Translations under genes and position numbers: made by a program | NCBI GenBank assembly: GCA_947565915.1 | Contig: CANOHY010000013.1 | Location: 1 to 48,672 of the forward strand | Direction of reading: 5' to 3' | Length of the DNA stretch: 48,672 nucleotides | Origin: an uncultured Eggerthellaceae bacterium | Lineage (GTDB): Bacteria > Actinomycetota > Coriobacteriia > Coriobacteriales > Eggerthellaceae | In this document: positions 8,160 through 16,917 of the stretch, one piece after another | How the letters are laid out: every line of letters starts with the position of its first letter | Position numbering within the stretch: position 1 is the first letter of the stretch | Notes under the pieces: generated by a model | Database searches by the model: none | The model's input: only the letters and a program-made list of their open reading frames with translations | Told to the model about the DNA's origin: nothing

Positions 8160-9455
8160 ATGCGAGGCTATTACACATATCCTGAAGGCAAGGGCACCGC
8201 TAAGGGCACGGCACGTTTGGCGCGACCCCCGCGCATTGCCGTGGTCACGCAGGGCGTGAAGCTGGGCGATGAGACGCGTGGCTATACGCGCTTCCGTTTT
8301 CTAGCCGAGCTGCTGGTGCGTGCTGGCTTCGATGTGGACCTCATCACGTCGACCTTCCAGCATTGGGACAAGGCCCAGCGCGATACCATGCGCGATTGCT
8401 ACAAGGGATTGCCCTATAAGATTCGATTCATCGAAGAGCCGGGTTATACGCGCAATCTGGATTTAAAGCGCATAAACAGCCATCGCGTCTTCGCGCGCAA
8501 CTTGCGCCAGTATCTCGAGGGGCGCTTCTTGGACGACCCCGGCGCCTACGATCTGATCTACTTCGAGATTCCACCTAACGACATGGCGCGTGTTTGCGCC
8601 GAGGTGGCTGCCAATCATAAGATGCCAGCGGTGGTCGATGTGAACGACCTGTGGCCTGAGGCCATGCGCATGGCCATCGATGTTCCCGTGCTGAGCGATG
8701 TGGTGTTTTCGCCCTTCGCGCGCGATGCGCATAAGGTGTATAACCTAATCGATGCGGCTGTGGGCACGTCGGACGAATATGCCAACCGTCCAGCGGCCGA
8801 CCGCAGCAAGCCCTACCTCAAGCGCACGGTGTATGTGGGAAACGACCTGAAAGCGTTCGATGTGGGCGCGCATGGCTGTGCCGGCGATGTGGTGAAGCCA
8901 GAAGGCGAGGTATGGCTCACCTATGCGGGCACGTTGGGCGCCAGCTACGACTTGGCCACGCTCGTGCGTGCATCGGTTATCATGCAGCGCGATATGCCGC
9001 GTTTGCGCGTGAAGGTGCTAGGAGATGGCCCCGAGCGTGCTTCGCTGGAGCAGTTGGCAGCAGAGTTGCACGCCCCCGTTGATTTCGTGGGCTATGCACC
9101 CTACGACCTGATGGCGGCTTACCTGTGCGCGTCGGATGCAACCATCAACTCGCTGGTGAAGTCGGCACCGCAGAGCATCGTCACGAAGATAGGCGATTAT
9201 TTGGCAGCGGGCATCCCGCTGGTCAATACGGGGTCGAGCCCTGAGTTTCGCGCGAAGGTGGAAACCGACGGCTTCGGCGTGAACGTGGAAGCCGAAGATC
9301 CGCAAGCGCTCGCTACAGCCGTGATCGGCCTTCTGGGCAACCCTCAGCGTTGTCAGCTGATGGGCGCACGTGCGCGTGCTGTGGCGCAAGAGCAGTTCGA
9401 CCAGCCGAATTCCTATCAAGCCATCGTGGAGCTGATTCGCGAGCTCGCCGATTGA
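8160..9455 (+). CDS. Family 4 glycosyltransferase
   Basis: A 431-residue GT-B fold transferase of the GT4 type that transfers a sugar from an activated donor, presumably onto the lipid-linked polysaccharide intermediate. The N-terminal acceptor domain begins at about residue 21 (RIAVVTQGVKLGDETRGYTR). The C-terminal donor domain contains YAGTLGASYDLATLV, VLGDGPER and the phosphate/ribose-binding region ending SIVTKIGDYLAAGIPLVNTG. Only 47 bases separate it from the upstream transferase, but a -10-like TATACT just before the ATG may give it its own leaderless mRNA. The aminotransferase follows 31 bases later. Confidence 0.87.
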   Translation: MRGYYTYPEGKGTAKGTARLARPPRIAVVTQGVKLGDETRGYTRFRFLAELLVRAGFDVDLITSTFQHWDKAQRDTMRDCYKGLPYKIRFIEEPGYTRNLDLKRINSHRVFARNLRQYLEGRFLDDPGAYDLIYFEIPPNDMARVCAEVAANHKMPAVVDVNDLWPEAMRMAIDVPVLSDVVFSPFARDAHKVYNLIDAAVGTSDEYANRPAADRSKPYLKRTVYVGNDLKAFDVGAHGCAGDVVKPEGEVWLTYAGTLGASYDLATLVRASVIMQRDMPRLRVKVLGDGPERASLEQLAAELHAPVDFVGYAPYDLMAAYLCASDATINSLVKSAPQSIVTKIGDYLAAGIPLVNTGSSPEFRAKVETDGFGVNVEAEDPQALATAVIGLLGNPQRCQLMGARARAVAQEQFDQPNSYQAIVELIRELAD

Positions 9456-9486
9456 CGTCGCAAAGTTCGCTTGCAAAGGAGTGAAG

Positions 9487-10710
9487 ATGCTTTCCTTCTC
9501 GCCGCCAGACATCTCGCAAGCCGAGATTGACGAGGTGGTGGACACGCTGAAGAGCGGCTGGATCACCACTGGCCCCAAGACCAAGCAGCTTGAGCGCGAA
9601 TTGGCCGACTTCTGCGGCACGCCGCGGGTAGCCTGCCTGTCGTCTGCAACCACGGCGCTCGAGAGCGTGCTGCGACTTTTGGGCATCGGCCCTGGCGACG
9701 AGGTGATCACGAGTGCCTATACCTATACGGCCTCGGCTTCGCCCATCGTGCATGTGGGCGCAACGCCGGTGCTGGTCGATGTGGCACCCGATTCCTACGA
9801 GATGGACTATGCTGCCCTGGCCGATGCGATAACCGACAAGACGCGCGCAGTCATCCCCGTCGACCTCGCGGGTCGCATGGTGGATTACGATGCGCTTCGC
9901 GATGCGGTTGGCTCGGCGCGCTGGTCGGCTACCTCTGATTTGCTCGAGCAGATCGGCCATTTGCCCATCATCGCCGATGGCGCCCATTCGCTCGGAGCGG
10001 TGCGCAAGGGCGAGCGATCGGGACAAGCTGCGGACATTACCACGTTCTCGTTTCATGCGGTGAAGAACTTCACCACTGCGGAAGGCGGGGCCGCCACTTG
10101 GCGAAGCGGCACCTTCGATGACGACGATGAGATATATCGCCAGTTCATGTTGCTTTCCTTGCATGGCCAAACGAAGGATGCGCTGGCGAAGGACAAGGCT
10201 GGGTCGTGGGAATACGACATCGCCTTTCCGGGATGGAAATGCAACATGACCGACATCCAAGCAGCATTGGGCCTAGCGCAGCTCAGGCGCTATCCGGCAT
10301 TGCTCGATAGGCGGCATCGGATGGCGGCAATGTATGCAGGCCTGCTGGCAGATGCCAACGTGCAGTTGATGCAGCATGCACAGGGCGACCCGCAGGTAGA
10401 CGGGTTCCGCTCTAGTGGGCATCTCATGCTCGTGCGCCTTCCAGGGCGCAGCCGGGCATTTCGCGACGAGCTCATCGAGCGGCTTGCGGCGCGGGGCGTT
10501 CCAGCGAATGTGCACTACAAACCATTGCCCCTGCTCACCGCTTACCAGGATCTAGGATTTGCCCCCGATAGCTATCCGAACGCTCTGGCACAGTTCGAAA
10601 ACGAGATCACGCTGCCGCTTCACACGCTTTTGACTGACGAGGACGTGCAGCTGGTATCCCGAGAGTTCTGCGAGGTCAAAGCCCAGATGGAAGAAGAGGG
10701 GCTGCGCTGA
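9487..10710 (+). CDS. DegT/DnrJ/EryC1 family PLP-dependent sugar aminotransferase
   Basis: Catalyses PLP-dependent transamination of a keto nucleotide-sugar, normally making an amino sugar that the adjacent sugar-phosphate transferase then loads onto undecaprenyl phosphate. The 407-residue protein has the family opening with SGWITTGPKTKQLE (about residues 19-32), the SSATTALE segment, ADGAHSLGA and the Schiff-base lysine in FSFHAVKN (Lys193). An AAAGGAG ribosome binding site at 9475-9481 supports the ATG at 9487; the GTG at 9481 overlaps it and is unlikely. Its stop overlaps the next start by one base (TGATG), implying translational coupling with the initiating transferase, as in pgl/bacillosamine-type loci. 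Confidence 0.88.
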   Translation: MLSFSPPDISQAEIDEVVDTLKSGWITTGPKTKQLERELADFCGTPRVACLSSATTALESVLRLLGIGPGDEVITSAYTYTASASPIVHVGATPVLVDVAPDSYEMDYAALADAITDKTRAVIPVDLAGRMVDYDALRDAVGSARWSATSDLLEQIGHLPIIADGAHSLGAVRKGERSGQAADITTFSFHAVKNFTTAEGGAATWRSGTFDDDDEIYRQFMLLSLHGQTKDALAKDKAGSWEYDIAFPGWKCNMTDIQAALGLAQLRRYPALLDRRHRMAAMYAGLLADANVQLMQHAQGDPQVDGFRSSGHLMLVRLPGRSRAFRDELIERLAARGVPANVHYKPLPLLTAYQDLGFAPDSYPNALAQFENEITLPLHTLLTDEDVQLVSREFCEVKAQMEEEGLR

Positions 10711-11495
10711 TGAAGTCGTTTTTGAAACTGCTCGGGGCCGGAGCGGTGGTAGGTGTTGCAGCTGCTGCGGGCATAGCGTCGCTTGCACGCACGGTGGGCG
10801 ACATGCACCAGAGGGGCCAAGCGGCCGGGCGCGAGCGGACGTTCTATGCGCGCTACGGCAAACGCGCATGCGATCTGGCCATTTCCACGGCGGCATTGCC
10901 GGTAGTGGGTTTGGTGGTGGCTGGCTGCGGGTTGGCCATCAAGCGGGAAGACGGCGGTCCCATCTTCTACAACGCCCCACGCGTGGGGCAGGGAGGCCGC
11001 GAGTTCACCATGTACAAGCTGCGCTCCATGAAGGTCGATGCGCCCGATCTGGTGATGGAGGACGGCTCCACCTACAATGGGGCCGACGACCCGCGCATGA
11101 CGAAGGTGGGCGCCTTCATGCGCAAGACGAGCCTGGACGAGATCCCCCAGTTCCTCAACGTGCTGAAAGGCGACATGAGCGTGGTGGGACCGCGCCCCGA
11201 CCTCAAGCGCGAAACCGAGCTCTACCAAGGCGACGAGGTTTTGAAGCTCACGGTGAAACCGGGCATCACGGGCTATGCGGCGGTATATGGGCGCAACTCG
11301 CTGCCCTGGCACGAGCGGCTGGCTTTGGATGTGCACTACGTGCGCAACCTCTCGTTCGGCTTGGACGCGCAGGTGTTCTTGAAGACGTTCGCCACAGTGC
11401 TCAACCAAGAAGGCATCTATGTGGCGCAAGGCGATGAAGCGCAGCTTGAAGCGGGTTTGGACCCGATGCTGCGCACGGCAAGCGAAAGCGAGTGA
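10710..11495 (+). CDS. Undecaprenyl-phosphate sugar-1-phosphate transferase (polyprenol initiating enzyme)
   Basis: Starts glycan assembly by moving a sugar phosphate from a nucleotide-sugar to undecaprenyl phosphate at the inner membrane. The 261-residue protein has a short hydrophobic N-terminus (about residues 5-25), a second membrane-dipping segment (about 55-75) and the complete bacterial sugar-transferase domain: EDGGPIFYNAPRVG, MYKLRSM, KTSLDEIPQFLNVLKGDMS, VGPRPD and PGITGYA. This is the small single-membrane PglC-like type rather than the long WcaJ form. Its start overlaps the aminotransferase stop and its stop overlaps glnA (TGATG), so glnA may be partly co-transcribed with the sugar genes. 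Confidence 0.9.
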   Translation: MKSFLKLLGAGAVVGVAAAAGIASLARTVGDMHQRGQAAGRERTFYARYGKRACDLAISTAALPVVGLVVAGCGLAIKREDGGPIFYNAPRVGQGGREFTMYKLRSMKVDAPDLVMEDGSTYNGADDPRMTKVGAFMRKTSLDEIPQFLNVLKGDMSVVGPRPDLKRETELYQGDEVLKLTVKPGITGYAAVYGRNSLPWHERLALDVHYVRNLSFGLDAQVFLKTFATVLNQEGIYVAQGDEAQLEAGLDPMLRTASESE

Positions 11496-12829
11496 TGAGC
11501 AATATGAATCCCGAAGTCGATTTCGTGCTGAAAACCATGGAGAGCCGCGATGTGCACTTCGTGCGCTTCTGGTTCAGCGATGTGCTGGGCACCATGAAAT
11601 CGTTCGCAGTCTCGCCGAGCGAGATAGAGAATGCGTTTTCCGAGGGCATGGGCTTCGATGGTAGCTGCGTTGCCGGCTTCAATCCTGTGAACGAGGCTGA
11701 CATGCTGGCCTTTCCCGACCCTACCACGTTCCAGGTGCTGCCCTGGCGTCCTGCGCAGGATGCGGTGGCGCGCATGTTCTGCAACATCTGCCTGCCAGAT
11801 GGTTCGACCTTCGAGGGCGACCCACGGCAGGTGCTGCGCCGCATGGTGGATAAGGCGGCCGAAGCTGGATACATCTTCAACGTTGGGCCCGAGTTAGAAT
11901 ACTACTACTTCAAGAGCCAAGACGAGCCCGTGCCTCTGGACAAGGGAGGCTACTTCGACCTGACCTCGCTCGATTCGGCGTCGGATTTGCGCCGCGACAC
12001 CGTGCTCACGCTGGAGAAGCTTGGCATACCCATCGAGTACTCGCATCACGAGAGCGGCCCTTCGCAGCACGAGATCGACTTGCGTTACACCGATGCGCTC
12101 TCGATGGCCGATGCCGTGATGACCTACAAGCTGGTGGTGAAGGAGATAGCTATTCAGCATGGCGTGTACGCATCGTTCATGCCCAAGCCCTTGGCCAACC
12201 TTCCGGGAAACGCCATGCATGTGCATCAGAGCCTCGTCGATCTGGAAGGCAATAACCTCTTCTACGACGAGAGCGATCCTTTGGGGTATAACCTCTCGGC
12301 ACTTGCCAAGCACTATATTGCCGGCATCCTGAAGTATGCTCCCGAGTTCTGTTTGATAACCAACCAAAACGTGAATTCGTACAAGCGCTTGGTGGGTGAA
12401 GGAGATGCCCCGAACAGGCTGTCGTGGGCACGCACGAATCGCTCTACGCTGCTGCGGGTTCCTGGGTATCGTCCTCATAACAGCGATGCTTGTCGCATCG
12501 AGCTGCGCAGCCCCGATCCGGCTGCTAACCCTTATCTTGCGTTCGCGGTTATGCTGGCGGCGGGCTTGAAGGGCATCGAGGAGCAGCTGGAGCCACCAGC
12601 TCCCATCGAAGACGCGAACCTGTTCAAGAGCAGCATCTCGGCCGATTTCCCGCAGCTTCCGCGCAATTTGGGCGAAGCGGTCGAGCTGTTCGCCCAGTCG
12701 CAGCTCATGAAGGACACGCTTGGCGAGCATATCCATTCCTATCTCGTGAAGGCGAAGCGAGCCGAATGGCTGGACTACTCGCGTTCGGTGAGCGGGTGGG
12801 AGCTCGATCGATTCTTGGCGGTACTCTGA
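11495..12829 (+). CDS. glnA: Glutamine synthetase, type I
   Basis: Makes glutamine from glutamate, ammonia and ATP. The 444-residue length and lack of a visible adenylylation-site segment match the short GSI-alpha type. Visible motifs are the metal-binding GPELEYYYF, the ATP/glutamate segment NAMHVHQSL, NRSTLLRVP and RIELRSPDPAANPYLAFA. The flap that in Bacillus subtilis carries Glu304 reads GEGDAP here, giving Asp304 (see findings). The start is one of GTG 11492, ATG 11495 or ATG 11504; 11495 is chosen because it forms a TGATG junction with the preceding gene. The GlnR-like regulator overlaps the end by one base, so synthesis and regulation are linked. A GS-like amine ligase with another substrate is possible but less likely. 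Confidence 0.88.
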   Translation: MSNMNPEVDFVLKTMESRDVHFVRFWFSDVLGTMKSFAVSPSEIENAFSEGMGFDGSCVAGFNPVNEADMLAFPDPTTFQVLPWRPAQDAVARMFCNICLPDGSTFEGDPRQVLRRMVDKAAEAGYIFNVGPELEYYYFKSQDEPVPLDKGGYFDLTSLDSASDLRRDTVLTLEKLGIPIEYSHHESGPSQHEIDLRYTDALSMADAVMTYKLVVKEIAIQHGVYASFMPKPLANLPGNAMHVHQSLVDLEGNNLFYDESDPLGYNLSALAKHYIAGILKYAPEFCLITNQNVNSYKRLVGEGDAPNRLSWARTNRSTLLRVPGYRPHNSDACRIELRSPDPAANPYLAFAVMLAAGLKGIEEQLEPPAPIEDANLFKSSISADFPQLPRNLGEAVELFAQSQLMKDTLGEHIHSYLVKAKRAEWLDYSRSVSGWELDRFLAVL

Positions 12830-13500
12830 TGGGCAAGCGCGTCGCATTCATCGCAGATAGCTTGGATAACGCCTACAAGTTCCAGCAAGTATTCGCCAAG
12901 CTGGAGCTAGAGGTCAGCGCTGGTTCCACCATGCAGATGAAGAAGCTGCTCGCGCCGGGGCAGTCTTTCGACCTCGTAGTGTTCGAGGCGCGCGGTACAG
13001 CCGTGGCGAACTTGCCCGAGATGCAGCTGCTGGTGCAGGAGTTGGGATGCCCCCTTCTGGTTATCGCCGATGCTGCGGAATTGGATCAAATGTCCTTGAA
13101 GCTGGGGCCGAGCTGCGATTTGGTAGTGCACGGGGCAACTTCCGAGGAGTGCGCTTATCGCGTGCGTGCCAAGCTGGTCGATTCGGGGCTTTCAGAGGGC
13201 GGCGAGACCATCGTAGTGGATTCCATGGTTATCAACTTGGCAACCTATCAGGTAACGGTGGCGGATTCGCCCGTGGATTTCACCTATCTGGAATACGCGC
13301 TTCTGGCCTTCTTGGTGCGGCATCCTGGCCATACGTTCTCACGCGATGCCCTTCTGCAACATGTGTGGGGCTTCGACTACTATGGCGGCTCGCGAACGGT
13401 GGATGTGCACGTGCGGCGCATACGCGCCAAGCTTGGTCCTGAGCTCGCCCAGCATCTGGAGACGGTGCGCGGCGTAGGGTACCTATGGAGTGCAAGCTGA
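12829..13500 (+). CDS. OmpR-family orphan regulator, GlnR-like
   Basis: A 223-residue transcription factor with an N-terminal receiver-like domain (about 3-120) and a C-terminal OmpR winged helix (about 128-222). The DNA-binding half has the family signature DALLQHVWGFDYYGGSRTVDVHVRRIRAKLG, split over the recognition helix and wing, and resembles actinobacterial GlnR. The receiver is degenerate: where the phosphoacceptor Asp is expected after strand 3 (DLVVFE) the residue is Glu53, and the acidic pocket is not evident, so it is probably not phosphorylated. No sensor kinase is adjacent. The ATG overlaps the glnA stop, supporting a nitrogen-control role; that role is inference. Confidence 0.8.
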   Translation: MGKRVAFIADSLDNAYKFQQVFAKLELEVSAGSTMQMKKLLAPGQSFDLVVFEARGTAVANLPEMQLLVQELGCPLLVIADAAELDQMSLKLGPSCDLVVHGATSEECAYRVRAKLVDSGLSEGGETIVVDSMVINLATYQVTVADSPVDFTYLEYALLAFLVRHPGHTFSRDALLQHVWGFDYYGGSRTVDVHVRRIRAKLGPELAQHLETVRGVGYLWSAS

Positions 13501-13514
13501 GATAAGGTGGCAAC

Positions 13515-16151
13515 ATGGCCAAGCGCATAGCGGTAATAGACGGAAACTCACTCATGCATCGTGCCTATCACGCGGTGCCACCAACCATGAACGCGCCCGA
13601 CGGCACGCCCACCAATGCTGTTTTCGGCTTCTGCAGCATGCTGTTCAAGTTCATCGAGCTCGCTGCGCCCGATGCTATCGTGTGCGCCTTCGACCAGGGA
13701 AAGCCGCGTTTTCGCATCGAGGCGATGGAGCAGTACAAGGCACAGCGTCCCCATATGGATGACGAGCTGCGCGTCCAGTTCCCGCTGATCGAGAGCTTGC
13801 TGGAAGCAATGAACATCCCGGTGGTGAAGATGGACGGCTGGGAAGGCGACGACATCTTGGGCACCGTGGCGGCGCGCGACGAGGCGCACGGCTATGAGAC
13901 GCTGCTGGTGTCGGGCGACAAGGACATCAACCAGCTGGTCACCGACCTCACCCATGTGGTCACCACGAAGAAGGGCATCACCGACGTGGTGATCTTCGAC
14001 CCCGACCAGGTGATGGAGAAATATGGCGTGACACCCGAGCAGTTCCCCGATTACCTGGGGCTTATGGGCGACACCTCCGATAACATCCCCGGCGTTCCGG
14101 GCATTGGGCCGAAGTCGGCCCAGAAGCTGCTGGAGCAGTATGGCTCCATGGAGGGCATCTACGAGAATCTGGACAAGTTGAAGGGCAAGCAGCTGGAGAA
14201 CATTCGCGACAACCGCGACCTTGCCTTCCTGTCGCGCAAGATCGCGACCATCGTGACCGATCTGGACTTCGAGCTGGATGTGGACGCCATCGCATGGCCG
14301 TCGTTCGATTTCGCGAAGGTGCGCGAAGCCTTCGATGCCATTCGCTTCCAGTCGCAGCTAGGGCGTCTGATGAGCGTGGTGGGCTCCGATGAGGAGGTGC
14401 AGCAGTTCGAGCAATTCGCGGTGGTGCCTGCTGTGCGCGGCGACGAGGCGCGCCAGATGGCCCTGCGCGCGCTTGAGGCGAAGGAGCGCGTGGCGCTGGC
14501 ATTCGCACAGACTGATCAACCCTCCTTGTTCGGCGCTGATGCATGCGTGGCCGTTGCGGGAAGCGAGGGCTGTGCCGTGCTCGAGGGCGATGAGGCGCTT
14601 GACTACCTGCGCCGCTTCATCGAAGGGGGATTGTTCGCTGCGGGTGATGCGAAGGCTCTCATGCACGCCGTCTATCCGGTGGATTCGATGGAGACTGCTT
14701 TGGTCGATCGCGCAGATCTGCTGAGCGCTGATTTCTTCGACCTTTCCGTAGCGGCGTACGATATCGATTCGTCGCGCAGCGATTACTCCGTGGCTTCGCT
14801 CATGCAGGAGCATCTCGATCTGGAGTTGCCGGAAACCGACGACATCGCCGAGCGTGCATCCATCGAAGCGCAAGCGGTGTGCAAGCTGACGAGCATCTTG
14901 CAAGAGCGCCTTCAGAGGGATGAGGTTCTGGGTGTTTATCGCGACATCGACGGGCCATTGGTGCCCGTGCTGGCCATTATCGAGCGCAATGGAGCACCGA
15001 TTGACGATGCGGCGCTCGATCAGTTGGGGCGCAGCACGCAGAAGTCGATTGATGCCTTGAAGGCGCAGATCTTTGCGCTCGCGGGCGAGGAGTTCAACAT
15101 CGACTCGCCCAAGCAGCTGGGCCATATCCTCTTTGAGGTGCTCGAGCTGCCCCATGGCAAGAAGAACCAGCGTGGCTATTCGACAGACGCCAAGGTGCTG
15201 GGCAAGCTGGCGGAGGTGCACGAGTTGCCAGCGCTGGTGCTGCAGTACCGCGAGTTGGCTAAGATAAAGTCGACTTATATCGATGCATTGCCGCAGATCG
15301 CAGCGCACTATGGAGATGGGCGCGTGCACACTTCGTTCAACGAGACGGTGACCACCACCGGGCGCCTGTCGTCTTCCGACCCGAATCTGCAGAACATTCC
15401 CGTGCGAACCGATTTCGGGCGTCAGATTCGCGCATGCTTCGGACCGCTCGATGCCGAGTCGGTGTTCCTTTCGGCCGATTACTCGCAGATCGAGCTGCGG
15501 CTTTTGGCGCACCTTTCGGGCGACGAGCACCTGATAGCGGCCTTCAACTCGGGTGCCGACTTCCATGCGAGCACTGCGGCGCGCGTGTTCGGCGCAGCGA
15601 TCGAGGACGTGACGCCCGCCATGCGCGCGCGTGCGAAGGCCGTGAACTTCGGCATCGTGTACGGCCAGCAGGCCTTCGGCCTCTCCCAAACGCTGGAGAT
15701 TCCGGTGAGCGAGGCAAAGGAGATGATTGACCGCTACTTCGAGGCTTACCCCGGCGTGCGGGCTTATCTGGATGAAACGGTCGAGCAGGCAAAGAAGACG
15801 GGCTATGCGCTCACCATGTTCGGGCGGCGTCGCTACATCCCCGAGTTGCGCGCAGCCAATGCGGTGCAGCGCGGATTCGGCGAGCGCACGGCCATGAACC
15901 ATCCCATGCAGGGAAGCGCGGCCGACATCATCAAGCTTGCCATGAACGAGGTGGTGCGGCGCATCGTGGACGAGGGCTATCGGTCGCGCCTGTTGCTGCA
16001 AGTGCACGACGAGCTGGACTTCTCGGTGCCGAAGACTGAGCTCGATGCGGTGAGTGCTTTGGTGAAGGAGGTCATGGAAGGAGTGGTGGAGCTGCGCGTG
16101 CCCCTGATCGCCGATGTGTCGTGGGGTGCCACCTGGGCCGAAGCGCACTAG
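13515..16151 (+). CDS. polA: DNA polymerase I
   Basis: Repair and lagging-strand polymerase of 878 residues. The N-terminal 5'-3' exonuclease domain (about 1-290) shows GWEGDDILGT, SGDKDINQL and LMGDTSDNIPGVPGIG. The middle domain (about 310-480) lacks the DxE and other acidic residues of an active proofreading exonuclease. The polymerase domain has motif A ADYSQIELR (about 654), motif B RAKAVNFGIVYG and motif C QVHDELD (about 830). The ATG at 13515 is preceded by AAGGTGG and lies 14 bases after the GlnR-like gene. The missing proofreading residues are common in Gram-positive PolA and do not suggest a defect. Confidence 0.97.
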   Translation: MAKRIAVIDGNSLMHRAYHAVPPTMNAPDGTPTNAVFGFCSMLFKFIELAAPDAIVCAFDQGKPRFRIEAMEQYKAQRPHMDDELRVQFPLIESLLEAMNIPVVKMDGWEGDDILGTVAARDEAHGYETLLVSGDKDINQLVTDLTHVVTTKKGITDVVIFDPDQVMEKYGVTPEQFPDYLGLMGDTSDNIPGVPGIGPKSAQKLLEQYGSMEGIYENLDKLKGKQLENIRDNRDLAFLSRKIATIVTDLDFELDVDAIAWPSFDFAKVREAFDAIRFQSQLGRLMSVVGSDEEVQQFEQFAVVPAVRGDEARQMALRALEAKERVALAFAQTDQPSLFGADACVAVAGSEGCAVLEGDEALDYLRRFIEGGLFAAGDAKALMHAVYPVDSMETALVDRADLLSADFFDLSVAAYDIDSSRSDYSVASLMQEHLDLELPETDDIAERASIEAQAVCKLTSILQERLQRDEVLGVYRDIDGPLVPVLAIIERNGAPIDDAALDQLGRSTQKSIDALKAQIFALAGEEFNIDSPKQLGHILFEVLELPHGKKNQRGYSTDAKVLGKLAEVHELPALVLQYRELAKIKSTYIDALPQIAAHYGDGRVHTSFNETVTTTGRLSSSDPNLQNIPVRTDFGRQIRACFGPLDAESVFLSADYSQIELRLLAHLSGDEHLIAAFNSGADFHASTAARVFGAAIEDVTPAMRARAKAVNFGIVYGQQAFGLSQTLEIPVSEAKEMIDRYFEAYPGVRAYLDETVEQAKKTGYALTMFGRRRYIPELRAANAVQRGFGERTAMNHPMQGSAADIIKLAMNEVVRRIVDEGYRSRLLLQVHDELDFSVPKTELDAVSALVKEVMEGVVELRVPLIADVSWGATWAEAH

Positions 16152-16342
16152 CGCAGGTAGCAATCAGAGCCGAGCTAACAGCAGCGTTCTCAGCCTTGGC
16201 TTCGATGTTCGGAATCCGCGGCGGGTTATACCACGGATTTCTCCGTCTGCAGAATCGGCTTCGAACGCTGCCGTCAGTTCGACTCTAATCGTCATTCGCG
16301 CTAGTGCGAATTGTGGAATCCGCGGTGGTCAGCGATTTCTCG
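16152..16342. other. Intergenic region between polA and the rplU promoter
   Basis: No gene recognised. GGAATCCGCGG occurs twice (about 16209 and 16314), each followed by a related stretch with ATTTCTC, which looks like an old imperfect duplication of about 40 bases. No clear U-tracted terminator for polA is visible. Confidence 0.4.
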
Positions 16343-16371
16343 TTGACGCTCGTCACCTGCACTGCTATCGT
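16343..16371 (+). promoter_or_regulatory. Promoter of the rplU-rpmA operon
   Basis: TTGACG at 16343-16348 and TATCGT at 16366-16371 are separated by 17 bases, and the -10 carries an extended TGC. Transcription would begin near 16378, leaving a leader of about 90 nt with a small GCGTC-TCTG-GACGC hairpin and a CACG/CGTG stem before the GAGGAG ribosome binding site at 16456-16461. Confidence 0.65.
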
Positions 16372-16467
16372 GTTTCTTTGCGTCTCTGGACGCCAAACGC
16401 ACAGATGGCACGTCTCACCCTTACGTGTCGTCGTGCAGAAGATGTGTTCCGAACCGAGGAGAACAAC

Positions 16468-16899
16468 ATGTATGCAGTAGTGAAAACGGGTGGCAAGCAG
16501 TACAAGGTGGCACCGGGCGATGTTATCGCGGTCGAGAAGCTTGCTGGAGAGGTCGGCGACACCGTCGAGCTCGAGGCAATCTGCGTGGTCGACGGCGACA
16601 AAGTCGAGGCCGATCCTGCGAAGGCTGCTTCCACGAAGGTAACCGCTTCGATCCTTGACCAGTTCAAGGACAAGAAGCAACTCGTCTTCAAGTTCAAGAA
16701 GCGCAAGGGCTACAAGAAGCTGCAAGGCCATCGCCAGCAGCTCACGCGTCTGCGCATCACGGCTGTGGGCAAGGACAAGTACAAGAAGAAGGGCGCTGCC
16801 GCCGCAAAGTCCACCAAGGCCAAGAAGGTCGACGAGGCCAAGGCCGAGAAGGTGGAGGCCGCTGAGGCCCCCGCGACGCAAGCCGCTTCCGAGGAATAG
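16468..16899 (+). CDS. rplU: 50S ribosomal protein L21 with C-terminal extension
   Basis: Large-subunit protein that binds 23S rRNA. Residues 1-102 are a normal L21 (MYAVVKTGGKQYKVAPGD at the start, KKRKGYKKLQGHRQ near 80). The remaining ~40 residues are a low-complexity tail rich in Ala, Lys and Glu, ending AATQ-like acidic sequence before the stop; L21 is usually about 103 residues. The true start is the ATG at 16468 with GAGGAG seven bases upstream; the open frame running back to 16114 has no coding character. rpmA follows after 18 bases, the standard L21-L27 arrangement. Confidence 0.96.
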   Translation: MYAVVKTGGKQYKVAPGDVIAVEKLAGEVGDTVELEAICVVDGDKVEADPAKAASTKVTASILDQFKDKKQLVFKFKKRKGYKKLQGHRQQLTRLRITAVGKDKYKKKGAAAAKSTKAKKVDEAKAEKVEAAEAPATQAASEE

Positions 16900-16917
16900 C
16901 AAAGGGAGGGATTCGAT

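Noticed and set aside
16209..16342. Repeated GGAATCCGCGG motif upstream of rplU
   Set aside because: Only two diverged copies; no regulatory pattern or element family could be supported.
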